Shown piece by piece: positions 1-8,411 of a stretch of 64,000 nucleotides of DNA (position 1 is the first letter of the stretch; each line of letters opens with the position of its first letter). This stretch comes from Mesorhizobium sp. 1M-11. GTDB lineage: Bacteria; Pseudomonadota; Alphaproteobacteria; Rhizobiales; Rhizobiaceae. The notes below the pieces were generated by a model, which saw only the letters and a list, made by a program, of their open reading frames with translations, was not told where the DNA came from and made no database searches. The stretch is from the NCBI RefSeq assembly GCF_001303895.1, contig NZ_LJSD01000009.1:62001-126000 (forward strand). Reading direction: 5' to 3'. The position numbers and the translations under genes are program-made.

Positions 1-79
1 ATATTTTGCAGAACCGCAATCATAACAGGTGATGACCTTGCCCGCTTTCCAGCAAAAAATCCCTGTTCGCAAACACAGA

Positions 80-271
80 TCACGCTTTCAGAACGGCGGC
101 GTTGACGACGACATATATGGCGCAAAGAACCACGAATGCGACGATCTTTTTTATCAACGATATGCTTTGCAAAGACGGGGACAAGGAAGAAAGAATAAAA
201 CAAATACCAAAAAACTTCAGGACAAAGCCGACTGCCTCCAGGATATCCGACGACAAGTTATATTTGTCCAT
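80..271 (-). CDS. Small two-helix membrane protein, possible bacteriocin immunity protein
   Basis: This 63-residue frame starts at an ATG preceded by GAGG eight bases upstream. It encodes two hydrophobic stretches, roughly residues 11-31 and 39-61, separated by a short segment with Lys-Lys, so a small inner-membrane protein is likely. It is the next gene downstream of the double-glycine-leader peptide, with only a terminator hairpin between them. Small membrane proteins in that position often protect the producer cell, and that is the basis for the suggestion; no family is recognised. The terminator would reduce but need not abolish cotranscription. Confidence 0.5.
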   Translation of the reverse strand: MDKYNLSSDILEAVGFVLKFFGICFILSSLSPSLQSISLIKKIVAFVVLCAIYVVVNAAVLKA

Positions 272-283
272 GGATCAAACCTC

Positions 284-310
284 AAAAAGCCCCTCCCGTT
301 GGGGAGGGGC
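284..310 (-). terminator. Rho-independent terminator after the double-glycine peptide gene
   Basis: A perfect 9-bp stem (289-297 with 302-310, arm GCCCCTCCC) closes a 4-base loop and is followed on the minus strand by five T. It sits just after the stop codon of the bacteriocin-like gene and just before the next small gene. Confidence 0.8.
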
Positions 311-324
311 TAAATCGACATTCA

Positions 325-561
325 TTATTTGCCGCCGCCGGCGCCGCCCATACCGAAGCCGACGCCGAAACCGATGCCGCCGCCAACAAGACCGTAGGTC
401 CCTTTGTTGGCTCCTCTGCTTTCGGCGACATCATGGCCGATCGTGCGTCCGAGACCATAGCCACCGATCCCGCCGGCCGCGGCGCCGCCCCAGCTCCATC
501 CGCCGGACACGGCATCGATTTCGTCATCGTTCAGTTCGACAATTTCCGGTGAAGTCTGCAT
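325..561 (-). CDS. Double-glycine-leader, glycine-rich peptide (bacteriocin/microcin-like precursor)
   Basis: The gene encodes 78 residues. The ATG at 561 was chosen over the longer upstream frame because GAGGAGA lies five bases before it. The first 21 residues match the class II bacteriocin leader: Leu at -12, Glu at -8, Ile at -7, Val at -4 and Gly-Gly at -2/-1, in an acidic segment (ELNDDEIDAVSGG). Such leaders are cut after Gly-Gly by C39 peptidase domains of ABC exporters. The predicted mature part has 57 residues, 24 of them Gly, no Cys, a Trp-Ser-Trp start, and many GxxxG or GxG steps as in pore-forming two-peptide bacteriocins. No C39 exporter is visible, but the window ends 324 bases downstream. 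Activity is inferred, not shown. Confidence 0.7.
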   Translation of the reverse strand: MQTSPEIVELNDDEIDAVSGGWSWGGAAAGGIGGYGLGRTIGHDVAESRGANKGTYGLVGGGIGFGVGFGMGGAGGGK

Positions 562-877
562 CTTGCTCTCCTCAGTTAGCAGCGCTGCCAATGCAGGCTT
601 CCAAACGAGGCGGATGGGCGCAATCGAAATATGTCGCACCGACACGGCAGGCCGATCAATAATTGTGACCCTGTTCACACGTCGTGATGTGCTGAACTCT
701 ATTCCTTCTAGTCTAGATCAATGCATATCCTTTTAGCCAAGCAATATTTCACAACCTACAACACTCGTGAATATTGGCCAAAACTCTCGAAGATTGACGA
801 TAGCTGACGCAACAGAACCGAACTCCAGCGTTGCGACGGCAAGATCACAACGCTGGATTTGTTTGCAGCAGCCGAAA
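562..877. other. Intergenic region with one hairpin, no convincing gene
   Basis: This holds the upstream region of the double-glycine peptide gene and the 3' flank of the sugar-binding-protein gene. An inverted repeat (CCAGCGTTG at 825-833 with its complement at 848-856) could end transcription of the ABC operon, but no T-run follows it. The overlapping open frames lack codon structure and start signals. Confidence 0.5.
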
Positions 878-2008
878 TTACTTCTTGCCGCCCCAGCGTT
901 CCGGATAACCGGGCAGTTCCTGGCAGCCGCAGAGGCTGTAGTGCAGCGGCGGCATGCGCTCGTCGACATATTTGGCCAGCACGTCCTCGGTGATCGCCGG
1001 TTGCGGCAACACCCATTCCGGACCGGGTACCTGCTTGCCATCCAGCACGTCGAGAGCGGCGATGATGGCCGTGCGCCACTGGTAGGTCGGATAGGAGGGG
1101 CCGATCGCCGTCAGCTTTTCCGACTGCCATTTGCGCAGGAAGTCCTGCTGGTCCTCGCCGCTGATCACCGGATATGGAAGGCCTGCATCCTCGAAGGCCT
1201 CCAGCGCTGCCGTCGCGGTGTCGCCGGCATCCATCCAGACAGCGTCGATCTTCTCGCCGCGATTGATGTAGTCCTCGACGACCGACTTGGTCTTGGCCCG
1301 GTCGCTGCCGGTGAACTCGGAGCCGACCACCTTGATGCCGGCTTCGTCGAAGATGTTCTTGGCCGCCGAATAGCGGGTTTCCAGCACATCGACGCCGGGC
1401 ATGATGCGCAGCGCCAGCACATTGGCGCCCTTCTTCAGCTTGCTGGCGATGAACTCGCCTGAGGTGATGCCGAAGCCATAACCGCCGACCGGATGGATGT
1501 AGGTCACCGGGCACTGCGTGTTGACCCCGCGGTCGAAGACGATGACCGGCAACTTGCCGCAGGCCGCCTCGACCGCAGGGGTGAGCGCCGCCGTCGTGTT
1601 GGGCGAGACGATCAGCGCATCGCATTTGCCGCCGTTGACGAGGGCTTCGATATCGGAGATCTGCTTGTCGTCCTTGCCCTCGGCGTCGACGACGATCAGC
1701 TCCTTGAGACGATCCTTGTGCAACTCGGCCTCGGCGTTGAGGTTGTTGAGCCCGACCACACGCCAGGGATTGAAGACGCCGGCATTGGAAAAGCAGATCG
1801 TGACCTGACCGTCCTTCTTGTATTTCGCCGTGTCGACCATGCCCTCGCCGAGATGCTGCGCCCAGGGCTGGCCTTCCGGCCCCTGCGGTTTCATCGACAG
1901 CTGCTCACGCTGCTTCTTGAACTCGGCCGGATCGTTGAAATCCTGCGCCAGTGCCTGACCGGCGAATGTGAGCGCCACGGTCGTTGCCAGAACAGTCCTG
2001 AGTTTCAT
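878..2008 (-). CDS. Ribose-type sugar ABC transporter periplasmic binding protein
   Basis: The gene encodes 376 residues. A signal peptide ends near Ala-Gln-Ala at about residue 21, followed by a type I periplasmic-binding fold (Peripla_BP_4 type) with segments such as VTICFSNAGVFNPWR, DALIVSPNT and LPVIVFDRGV. It would capture a sugar in the periplasm and deliver it to the two permeases encoded just upstream. The ATG has a strong GGAGGAG site. It is the last gene of a minus-strand operon of epimerase, ATPase, two permeases and binding protein, which is unusual because binding-protein genes more often come first. The sugar cannot be read from sequence; the neighbouring ketose epimerase suggests a rare ketose. 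Confidence 0.88.
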   Translation of the reverse strand: MKLRTVLATTVALTFAGQALAQDFNDPAEFKKQREQLSMKPQGPEGQPWAQHLGEGMVDTAKYKKDGQVTICFSNAGVFNPWRVVGLNNLNAEAELHKDRLKELIVVDAEGKDDKQISDIEALVNGGKCDALIVSPNTTAALTPAVEAACGKLPVIVFDRGVNTQCPVTYIHPVGGYGFGITSGEFIASKLKKGANVLALRIMPGVDVLETRYSAAKNIFDEAGIKVVGSEFTGSDRAKTKSVVEDYINRGEKIDAVWMDAGDTATAALEAFEDAGLPYPVISGEDQQDFLRKWQSEKLTAIGPSYPTYQWRTAIIAALDVLDGKQVPGPEWVLPQPAITEDVLAKYVDERMPPLHYSLCGCQELPGYPERWGGKK

Positions 2009-2065
2009 TTTATCTCCTCCTCCACGAAGCCGGTTGCGCCCGGCGGTTGCTATCGAAAGTCGAAT

Positions 2066-3043
2066 TCAGATCCGCCTGCGGCTGCGCCACATGCTGGCGC
2101 CCACCGCGGCGATCAGGATCAGGCCCTGGACGCTGTCGCGCAGTGCCTGCGGCAGTCCCAGGATGTTGAGCAGGGTGAAAAGCGCGAAAAGGCTGAGCGC
2201 CCCGAAGACCGCGCTCCAGATGGAGCCGCGCCCACCGAGCAGTTGCGCACCGCCGATGACGCAGGCGGCGATGGCCTGCAGCTCAAGCCCCTCCCCGGCA
2301 TTGACCGAGACACCCGAAAAGCCGCCGAGCAGGATGCCGGCTGTGACGGCGGAGACCGCCGAGACCACGAAGGCGAGAATGCGCGTTGCGGCAACCGGCG
2401 TTCCGGCAAGCTCCGCCGCCCGCGGGTTGTCGCCGACGGCGAGCGCCCGCTTGCCATAGACGGTGCCACCCAAGCCCCACCAGGCGAACGCCACGAAGCC
2501 GGCGAGAACGATCACCGCCAGCGGCAGCGTGCCGATAACGGGAATGTCGCGCCAGACCAGCCGGCCGAGATTGCGGAAATTGTCCGGCAGGTCGCCGCGC
2601 GCCGCCCCGCCAGACCAGGCGAGCGCCAGCCCGTTGACGAGCAGCATGGTGCCGAGCGTCGTGATGATCGAGGGCACCTTGAGGAAAGCGACGACGAGAC
2701 CGTTCACCAGGCCGACGGCGATGCCCATGAAGTAAAGTGTGCCGATGACCGCCCAGGTGGCTTCGGGATCGCCATTGATCAGGATGGACGCAGCCAGCAC
2801 CACCAGTGTCGCCACTGCCCCCATCGAGAGATCGAAGCCGCCCGTGAGGATGACATAGAGTTGCCCGCAGGCGAGGATGAGCAGCGGCGCGGCCCGCCGC
2901 AGGAAGTTCATGAAGAGGCCCGGCTCGAGGTAGTTGGGCTGAAGAAAGGCGATGGCCGCATAGAGCGCGACGAAGATCACCAGGCCGGCATTGATCGCGA
3001 TGCGCGCCGGGCGACGAAGGGAGGGAAGCGGAACGGTCGTCAT
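2066..3043 (-). CDS. Sugar ABC transporter permease, RbsC family
   Basis: This 325-residue, multi-helix inner-membrane protein belongs to the BPD_transp_2 family. The typical segment LILACGQLYVILTGGFDLSMGAVATLV holds the conserved Gly-Gly-x-Asp-Leu-Ser loop. The start at 3043 is preferred because its ATGA overlaps the stop codon of the preceding permease, indicating translational coupling; the longer open frame has no signals. Two different permease subunits are encoded here, so the transporter probably uses a heterodimeric channel. Confidence 0.88.
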   Translation of the reverse strand: MTTVPLPSLRRPARIAINAGLVIFVALYAAIAFLQPNYLEPGLFMNFLRRAAPLLILACGQLYVILTGGFDLSMGAVATLVVLAASILINGDPEATWAVIGTLYFMGIAVGLVNGLVVAFLKVPSIITTLGTMLLVNGLALAWSGGAARGDLPDNFRNLGRLVWRDIPVIGTLPLAVIVLAGFVAFAWWGLGGTVYGKRALAVGDNPRAAELAGTPVAATRILAFVVSAVSAVTAGILLGGFSGVSVNAGEGLELQAIAACVIGGAQLLGGRGSIWSAVFGALSLFALFTLLNILGLPQALRDSVQGLILIAAVGASMWRSRRRI

Positions 3044-4017
3044 GCGACGTGCCCCTTCGTGCGAACGGCATGGACGGCGACGGCGGCGATCACGATGGCG
3101 CCGCGCAGCACCTGTTTCAGGAAGGCGTCGATGCCGAGCATGTTGAAGCCGGCATCGAGGCACGCGAAGAGCAGGACGCCTGCGAGCGTGCCCGCGATGC
3201 CGCCCTTGCCGCCGGCAAGGATCGTGCCCCCGATAACCGTGACGGCGATGGATTCGAGGTCGTAGATCCCGTCACGGCCGACCCATGGGGTGCCGGACTG
3301 CAGCCGCGCGGCGAGATAGAGCCCTGACGCACCGGCAAAGAGACTAGCGACGACATGCGCGGAAAGGGTGACCCTTTCGGTGCGGATGCCGGCGAGCCTT
3401 GCCCCATCGGGATTGCCGCCGACCGCATAGATGCGTGCGCCGAACAGCGTGCGGTGGAGCACGAAGGCGGCAGCGAGAGACAAGATGGCCAGGAGCAGGA
3501 GGGAATAAGGCACCCCCAGCAGGCCGCCATAGGCGATTGCCTGGAACTCACGCGCCACGGCGCCCTGGAGGGAGCCGAACGACGCGGCAAGCACGCCCTG
3601 GACGATGAGGCCGGTGCCGAGCGTCGCGATCAGCGGATTGATGCCGCCATAGGCGACCAGCGCGCCATTGACGAGGCCAACCGCGAGGCAGAGGCCGAGG
3701 CACAGGAGGATCGCCGGCAGGATCATCGCCGGATCGCCCTGCATGATGTGCGAGGCCAGCACGGCGACGGCGCTGATGAGCGCCGCGACCGAAAGATCGA
3801 TCGACCCGACGAGGATCACGAAGGTCTGGCCGATCGCCACCAGCCCCAGCGCCACCATGCGCTGAAGCAGGCCGGTGATCCCCTGCCCGCTCAATTGTGC
3901 GATCTCGCCGGTGGCAAGCGCGACCACGACGAAAAATCCGATGGAAAGTCCCGCAAGCAGGATGGAGATGGGCAGACCCGATCGGGCCGGTCCAGGCTTC
4001 GCGACGTCCGTCGTCAT
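3040..4017 (-). CDS. Sugar ABC transporter permease, RbsC family
   Basis: This is a second RbsC-type permease of 325 residues with about eight to ten hydrophobic segments. It contains GQTFVILVGSIDLSVAALIS, the family's conserved loop, and AGVLLFACLDAGFNMLGI near the C-terminus. It overlaps the ATPase gene upstream and the other permease downstream by four bases each (ATGA), so three transporter genes are translationally coupled. It would form the membrane channel together with the permease at 2066-3043. Confidence 0.88.
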   Translation of the reverse strand: MTTDVAKPGPARSGLPISILLAGLSIGFFVVVALATGEIAQLSGQGITGLLQRMVALGLVAIGQTFVILVGSIDLSVAALISAVAVLASHIMQGDPAMILPAILLCLGLCLAVGLVNGALVAYGGINPLIATLGTGLIVQGVLAASFGSLQGAVAREFQAIAYGGLLGVPYSLLLLAILSLAAAFVLHRTLFGARIYAVGGNPDGARLAGIRTERVTLSAHVVASLFAGASGLYLAARLQSGTPWVGRDGIYDLESIAVTVIGGTILAGGKGGIAGTLAGVLLFACLDAGFNMLGIDAFLKQVLRGAIVIAAVAVHAVRTKGHVA

Positions 4018-5525
4018 GCGCGGGCCTCCCGGTGCGGCTGGTCCGCAAGGCCGAGGGCGAGATGCATGATGTCCTCCTCACTCGCGTCTCTCGGCAACGC
4101 GCCGGATATACGGCCCTGATGCATGACGAGGATGCGGTCGGCGATACCGATCAGTTCGGGCATGTCGGACGAGACGACGACGATACCACGGCCGGAATCG
4201 GCGAAACCGCGCATCGTCTCGTAGATCGCCGCCTTGGCCGCGATGTCGATGCCGCGCGTCGGCTCGACGAAGACGAGGATGTCGGATGCCTGCGCCAGCC
4301 AGCGCACGATGATCGCCTTCTGCTGGTTCCCGCCCGAGAGCGTGCCGACTTCCTGGCCGAAATCCGCGGCGCGCACATCCATCTCGCGGAGCTTCCCGTC
4401 GATGACGTCTGACGCGAAGGCACCGCGTTGCGGGCGTGCGAAAAGACCGGCCATGGAGCGCAACGTCAGCAGCGCGTTGTCGCGCACGGACTGACGCAGC
4501 GCGAGCCCTTCGCGCTTGCGGTCGCCCGGCAGGTAACCGATCCCGGCGGCCGTGGCCTGCCGGGGCGCGCGCAAGGTGACAGGCTCGCCACGCAGCGTGA
4601 CCGTGCCGCTGGAAAATGGCGCATCACCGACGAGTGCCTGCGCCAGCGCCGCCTTGCCCGAATCCTCGAGACCGGCCACGCCGACGATCTCGCCGGCACG
4701 GACGTCGAAGGCGACATCGCGCAGCGCGGCGTTCGCCCCGCCCTCGACGGACAGGAGAAGCTGACCCGACGCAGAAGCGGGCCGGGCGGGATAGAAATCC
4801 TTGAGGTCGCGGCCGACCATCGCTCGTACGATCTCACCGACCGGGGCGGCGTCGCGCGGCCGCGTCCAGACCTTCCTGCCGTCCTTGAGAATGGTGATGC
4901 GGTCTGCGATCGCCATGACTTCCGGCATGCGATGGGAGATGTAGACGATCGAAACACCGTCGCGCCGAAGGGTCTCCACCAGTGCGAGAAGCGTGCGGCT
5001 GTCCCGCTCGTCCAGCGCCGCCGTCGGCTCGTCCATGACGAGGATGCGCGCATCAAGGAGGAGCGCCTTGGCGATCTCGACAAGCTGCTGCATGGCGATG
5101 GAGAGCGAGGAGACGAGCGCCTGCGGGTCGATCCTGGCGCCGACGCGGCCGAGTAGCCGGGCCGCCTTGTCCCGCATCGCCGCCTTGTCCAGAAGGCCAT
5201 GCCGGGCGATCTCGCGGCCCATGAAGATGTTCTCCGCAACGCTCCGGTGCGGCAGCAGGCTCAGTTCCTGATGGATGATCGAGATCCCGGCTTCCGCCGC
5301 CTGCCGAGGATGGCTGAAATGCACGGCGTTTCCAGCAAGCCGGATGGTACCGGCATCCGGCCGGTAGCTGCCGCCGAGGATCTTCATCAATGTCGACTTG
5401 CCGGCGCCATTCTCGCCGCAGATCGCATGGACCTCGCCGGGCAGGCAGTCGAAGTCGACATTGTCCAGCGCACGCACGCCCGGAAAGGCCTTGCTGATGC
5501 CGGACATGCTGAGGGCAGCCATCAT
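4014..5525 (-). CDS. Sugar ABC transporter ATPase, RbsA/XylG family (double ATPase domain)
   Basis: The gene encodes 503 residues with two fused nucleotide-binding domains, as in RbsA, XylG and MglA. The first has Walker [10 protein letters not shown] and Walker B ILVMDEPTAALDE. The second has a degenerate Walker A (GLEDSGKAAL), the signature LSGGNQQK and ILVFVEPTRGIDI, in which Val-Glu replaces the usual Asp-Glu. Degeneracy in one half is normal for the family. The start at 5525 overlaps the epimerase stop codon (ATGA). It would energise import through the two downstream permeases. Confidence 0.9.
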   Translation of the reverse strand: MMAALSMSGISKAFPGVRALDNVDFDCLPGEVHAICGENGAGKSTLMKILGGSYRPDAGTIRLAGNAVHFSHPRQAAEAGISIIHQELSLLPHRSVAENIFMGREIARHGLLDKAAMRDKAARLLGRVGARIDPQALVSSLSIAMQQLVEIAKALLLDARILVMDEPTAALDERDSRTLLALVETLRRDGVSIVYISHRMPEVMAIADRITILKDGRKVWTRPRDAAPVGEIVRAMVGRDLKDFYPARPASASGQLLLSVEGGANAALRDVAFDVRAGEIVGVAGLEDSGKAALAQALVGDAPFSSGTVTLRGEPVTLRAPRQATAAGIGYLPGDRKREGLALRQSVRDNALLTLRSMAGLFARPQRGAFASDVIDGKLREMDVRAADFGQEVGTLSGGNQQKAIIVRWLAQASDILVFVEPTRGIDIAAKAAIYETMRGFADSGRGIVVVSSDMPELIGIADRILVMHQGRISGALPRDASEEDIMHLALGLADQPHREARA

Positions 5526-6382
5526 GCCAGCCGCTCTCCGGCAGCCGCCCATTCGCGGCGGATGAAGGCGACGCTCTCGGCAAAGAGGCCGTCGAGATCG
5601 TCGAACAGGTCGCGCCAGACGCGGGTCGCGCCCGCAAGTTCCGGCAAGGCGCGGCCGAAGGATTCCACGGTCAGCCAGCCGTCATAGCCGCAGCGGCGCA
5701 GCGCGTCGAAATGCGCGGCAAAAGGCACGTGACCGGAACCAGGTACGCCGCGGTCGTTTTCCGAGACATGGAAGTGGTTGATCTCGCCGTGATAGCGCTC
5801 GTAGGTGGCCGGCGGATCCTTTTCCTCGATGTTGGCGTGGAACGTGTCGAACATATAGCCGTAGTTGGGGTGGTCGACGGCGCGGAAAATGGCCGATGCC
5901 TGGGCGATGGTCGACATCATGTAGCATTCGAAGCGGTTGACGGCTTCCGCCGAAATGCGGATGCCGGCAGGTGCGGCATACTCCGCCATAGCACGCATCG
6001 CCTCGACGCAGCGGTCGAACTCGACGCCGGTCGGCCCGAAGCCGGTGAAGACGCCTACGGGCGAATGGATCGGGCCGGCGATGATCTCGCCGCCCATGGC
6101 CGCCGTGCAGTCGACGATCCAGCGATGATGATCGCGCGCCCTGGCGCGGATTTCCGCATCTGGGCTGACGGGATTGGCGTCGGGTGTCGCGACGGCGGCG
6201 GCGCCTGCCGTGAGGCCGATATCGGCGAGGAGCCGCCCGAGCGCCGCGTAGTGCTCCGCCTTGCCGGAGAAGACCGGGACCTCCACTGCGTCATAGCCGA
6301 GCGCCTTCAGCCTTTCGAGCTGGCGCGCGTGCTGCATGCCGATGTCGGCGCCGATGACGAGCAAATTGAATGCGACTTTCAA
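5522..6382 (-). CDS. Xylose-isomerase-like TIM barrel enzyme, D-tagatose/D-psicose 3-epimerase-like
   Basis: The gene encodes 286 residues. The pattern SAEAVNRFE, then FDTFHANIEE, then INHFHVSENDRG, then TVESFG resembles the metal-binding Glu-Asp-His-Glu set of D-tagatose 3-epimerases, including the HFHxxENDRG loop that contacts the ketose. Such enzymes invert C3 of free ketoses in the cytoplasm. The start codon is TTG, accepted because GGGGAGG lies seven bases upstream and the ABC genes follow with overlaps. It is the first gene of the operon, so the imported sugar is probably a ketose or its isomer. A related isomerase (IolE or hydroxypyruvate isomerase type) is the main alternative. Confidence 0.75.
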   Translation of the reverse strand: MKVAFNLLVIGADIGMQHARQLERLKALGYDAVEVPVFSGKAEHYAALGRLLADIGLTAGAAAVATPDANPVSPDAEIRARARDHHRWIVDCTAAMGGEIIAGPIHSPVGVFTGFGPTGVEFDRCVEAMRAMAEYAAPAGIRISAEAVNRFECYMMSTIAQASAIFRAVDHPNYGYMFDTFHANIEEKDPPATYERYHGEINHFHVSENDRGVPGSGHVPFAAHFDALRRCGYDGWLTVESFGRALPELAGATRVWRDLFDDLDGLFAESVAFIRREWAAAGERLA

Positions 6383-6520
6383 GAACGTCCTCCCCGCGTC
6401 GCGCGGCCTCCCCCGTCAGGCCTTCGCGACGCACGGCACAATGGCAGGCTTGACTCGACAATTCTTGCGGACAACAACAGTGGTAGATTTCTTAAGTCAT
6501 TTTGTGTTGGGAGGCGCGAA

Positions 6521-7537
6521 GTGAACAGACACGCAGTGATTTCACCGGGCGATTGCCGGCCCTCGGTGTTCCGGCAGCCCGACTCGGTGATGTATGCGGA
6601 CAACTGCAAGGAACTGCAGGCCGCGGCCAGGCGTGGCGAGGTCGAACTGCACGCCTGGACGCGCGGCAGCTATCCCGGCATTTCACTCGGCGAGCGCCTG
6701 CCGGGCATCCGCACCGTCGGCTTCTGGGATGCGCGCCACAGCCAGCCCTGGGGGCTCGGCCGCCACTGCAACGAAGGCTTCAAGATCGCCTATCTCGCGC
6801 GAGGCAGCCTCGATCTCGTGGTCGACGACAAGACCTATGCGCTCAAGCAGGGCCAGTTCATCGTCATCCGCCCCTGGCAGCTTCATTCGATCGGCAACCC
6901 CAATGTCGGCCCGAGCCGGCTGCTGTGGATCATCCTCGACGCGGGTCTGCGACGGCCGAGCGAGACGCCCGACTGGCCGGACTGGCTCGTCTTCTCCAAG
7001 GCCGAGGCGGCGCGGCTCGGCGATATCCTGACGCAGAACAACCAGCCGGTCTGGGACGGTGGCACAGAACTTTGCCGCGCCTTCGAGGCCATCCCCTCCA
7101 TCCTGCTCGATCGCAGCCCGGAAGATGGCGAGACGCGGCTGAAGGTGGCTATCAACGCCATGATGCTCAACCTGATCGACCGGATGGGCGAGCAGGTGCC
7201 GACCCTCGATCCGGACCTGTCCACGTCGCAGCATACGGTCGCGATCTTCCTGCGACGCCTTGCCTATGCGCTGGACGAAGACTGGTCGCTCGAAGGCATG
7301 GCCGAAGAATGCGGGCTCTCGCGCACCCGCTTTTCCGATTACTGCAAGAAGCTGACCAACATGGCGCCTCGCCAATATCTGCAGCATCTGAGGCTTGAGA
7401 AAGCATCCAGCATGCTGCGCGAGCCGGAACGAAACAGCGTGACCGAGATCGCGCTGACCTGCGGCTTCAATTCCAGCCAGTATTTCTCGAACGCCTTCAG
7501 GAAGCGCTACGGCGCCTCGCCAAGCAGCTCTCGATAA
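6521..7537 (+). CDS. AraC-family regulator, likely controls the divergent sugar ABC operon
   Basis: The gene encodes 338 residues from a GTG start preceded by GGGAGG six bases upstream. The N-terminal half has a cupin-like sugar-sensing domain (LVVDDKTYALKQGQFIVIRP). The C-terminal half has two helix-turn-helix motifs, around EGMAEECGLSRTRFSDYC and VTEIALTCGFNSSQYFSNAF, followed by the RKRYGASP family ending. It is divergent from the epimerase-ABC operon across a 138-base gap, the usual arrangement for a local regulator responding to the imported sugar. Confidence 0.85.
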   Translation: MNRHAVISPGDCRPSVFRQPDSVMYADNCKELQAAARRGEVELHAWTRGSYPGISLGERLPGIRTVGFWDARHSQPWGLGRHCNEGFKIAYLARGSLDLVVDDKTYALKQGQFIVIRPWQLHSIGNPNVGPSRLLWIILDAGLRRPSETPDWPDWLVFSKAEAARLGDILTQNNQPVWDGGTELCRAFEAIPSILLDRSPEDGETRLKVAINAMMLNLIDRMGEQVPTLDPDLSTSQHTVAIFLRRLAYALDEDWSLEGMAEECGLSRTRFSDYCKKLTNMAPRQYLQHLRLEKASSMLREPERNSVTEIALTCGFNSSQYFSNAFRKRYGASPSSSR

Positions 7538-7567
7538 AGATCGCCTCGGATAAAACGGGTGAGTGGA

Positions 7568-8341
7568 ATGACTTCGGCCTTCGCCGACTTTTATGATGCC
7601 GAACTCGCCCGGCACAACCGGCATCTCCGGGTCGCTGCCAATGTCGGGATCAATGACCGGGTGCTCGATATCGGTTGCGGTGCAGGACTGACAAGCCGCG
7701 AGGCCGCCCGCGCCGCGGTGGAAGGCGAAGTGCTCGGCGTGGATACGTCGGCGGAGCTGCTGGAAATCGCCCAACGGCGTTGCGCCGAAGACGGGCTGCG
7801 CAACGTGACGTTCGCGCTGGCGGACGCACAGTCACACCCATACCCGGCTGCCAGCTTCGATCTGTGCATCAGCCGCTTCGGCGTGATGTTCTTTGCCGAT
7901 CCGGCGGCGGCATTCGCCAATATCGCGCGGGCGATGAAGCCCGGCGCGCGTCTTGTGTGGATGGTGTGGCAGAGCCAGGAGCGCAACGAGTGGTCGGGGG
8001 CCATCCGGCAAGCGCTCGCGCCGGGGAGCATGCCGTCCGGCGACGTCCCCATGGCATTTTCGCTTGGCGATCCTGCCGTCGCGACGGATCTTCTGGGTGC
8101 GGCCGGTTTCACATCAGTCGACTTAGCCGGCGTGCATGAGCCGGTCTTCTACGGACGGGATGTCGATGCGGCGTTCGAGGCCATCAACGGCTTCCAGATG
8201 GTGAAGGACGCGCTTGCCCGCGCGGCCGAGCCAGCCGCCACGGTATCGCGGCGGCTGCGCGATCTGCTCGAGGCGCGTTTGACGCCCGAGGGCGTGTTCT
8301 TCGACTCGCGGGCGTGGATCATCACCGCTCGCCGTGGATAG
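7568..8341 (+). CDS. Class I SAM-dependent methyltransferase
   Basis: About 257 residues. Motif I VLDIGCGAG (residues 32-40) and the acidic end of strand 2 (GVDTSAELL) bind S-adenosylmethionine; ALADAQSHPYPAASFDLCISRFGVMFF fits motifs II and III of the Methyltransf_11/25 group. The substrate is unknown. Either this ATG or a GTG nine bases upstream could be the start; neither has a strong ribosome site. It lies just after the AraC gene and may be cotranscribed with it, but nothing ties it to sugar metabolism. Confidence 0.78.
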   Translation: MTSAFADFYDAELARHNRHLRVAANVGINDRVLDIGCGAGLTSREAARAAVEGEVLGVDTSAELLEIAQRRCAEDGLRNVTFALADAQSHPYPAASFDLCISRFGVMFFADPAAAFANIARAMKPGARLVWMVWQSQERNEWSGAIRQALAPGSMPSGDVPMAFSLGDPAVATDLLGAAGFTSVDLAGVHEPVFYGRDVDAAFEAINGFQMVKDALARAAEPAATVSRRLRDLLEARLTPEGVFFDSRAWIITARRG

Positions 8342-8411
8342 CTGCCGGAGCCCTCGATTGCGCAGGCCGGACGGTTCCGACACTGTGTGGCCGAAACTCC
8401 ATGAATTGGCC

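Noticed and set aside
1493..3265. A 590-codon plus-strand frame across the permease region
   Set aside because: Antisense to two clear ABC genes, with low-complexity Arg/Asp/Gly content and no domain; a shadow frame.
5711..6520. Long open frame joined upstream of the AraC gene on the plus strand
   Set aside because: It lies antisense to the epimerase gene and merely reflects high G+C; the GTG at 6521 has a strong ribosome site.
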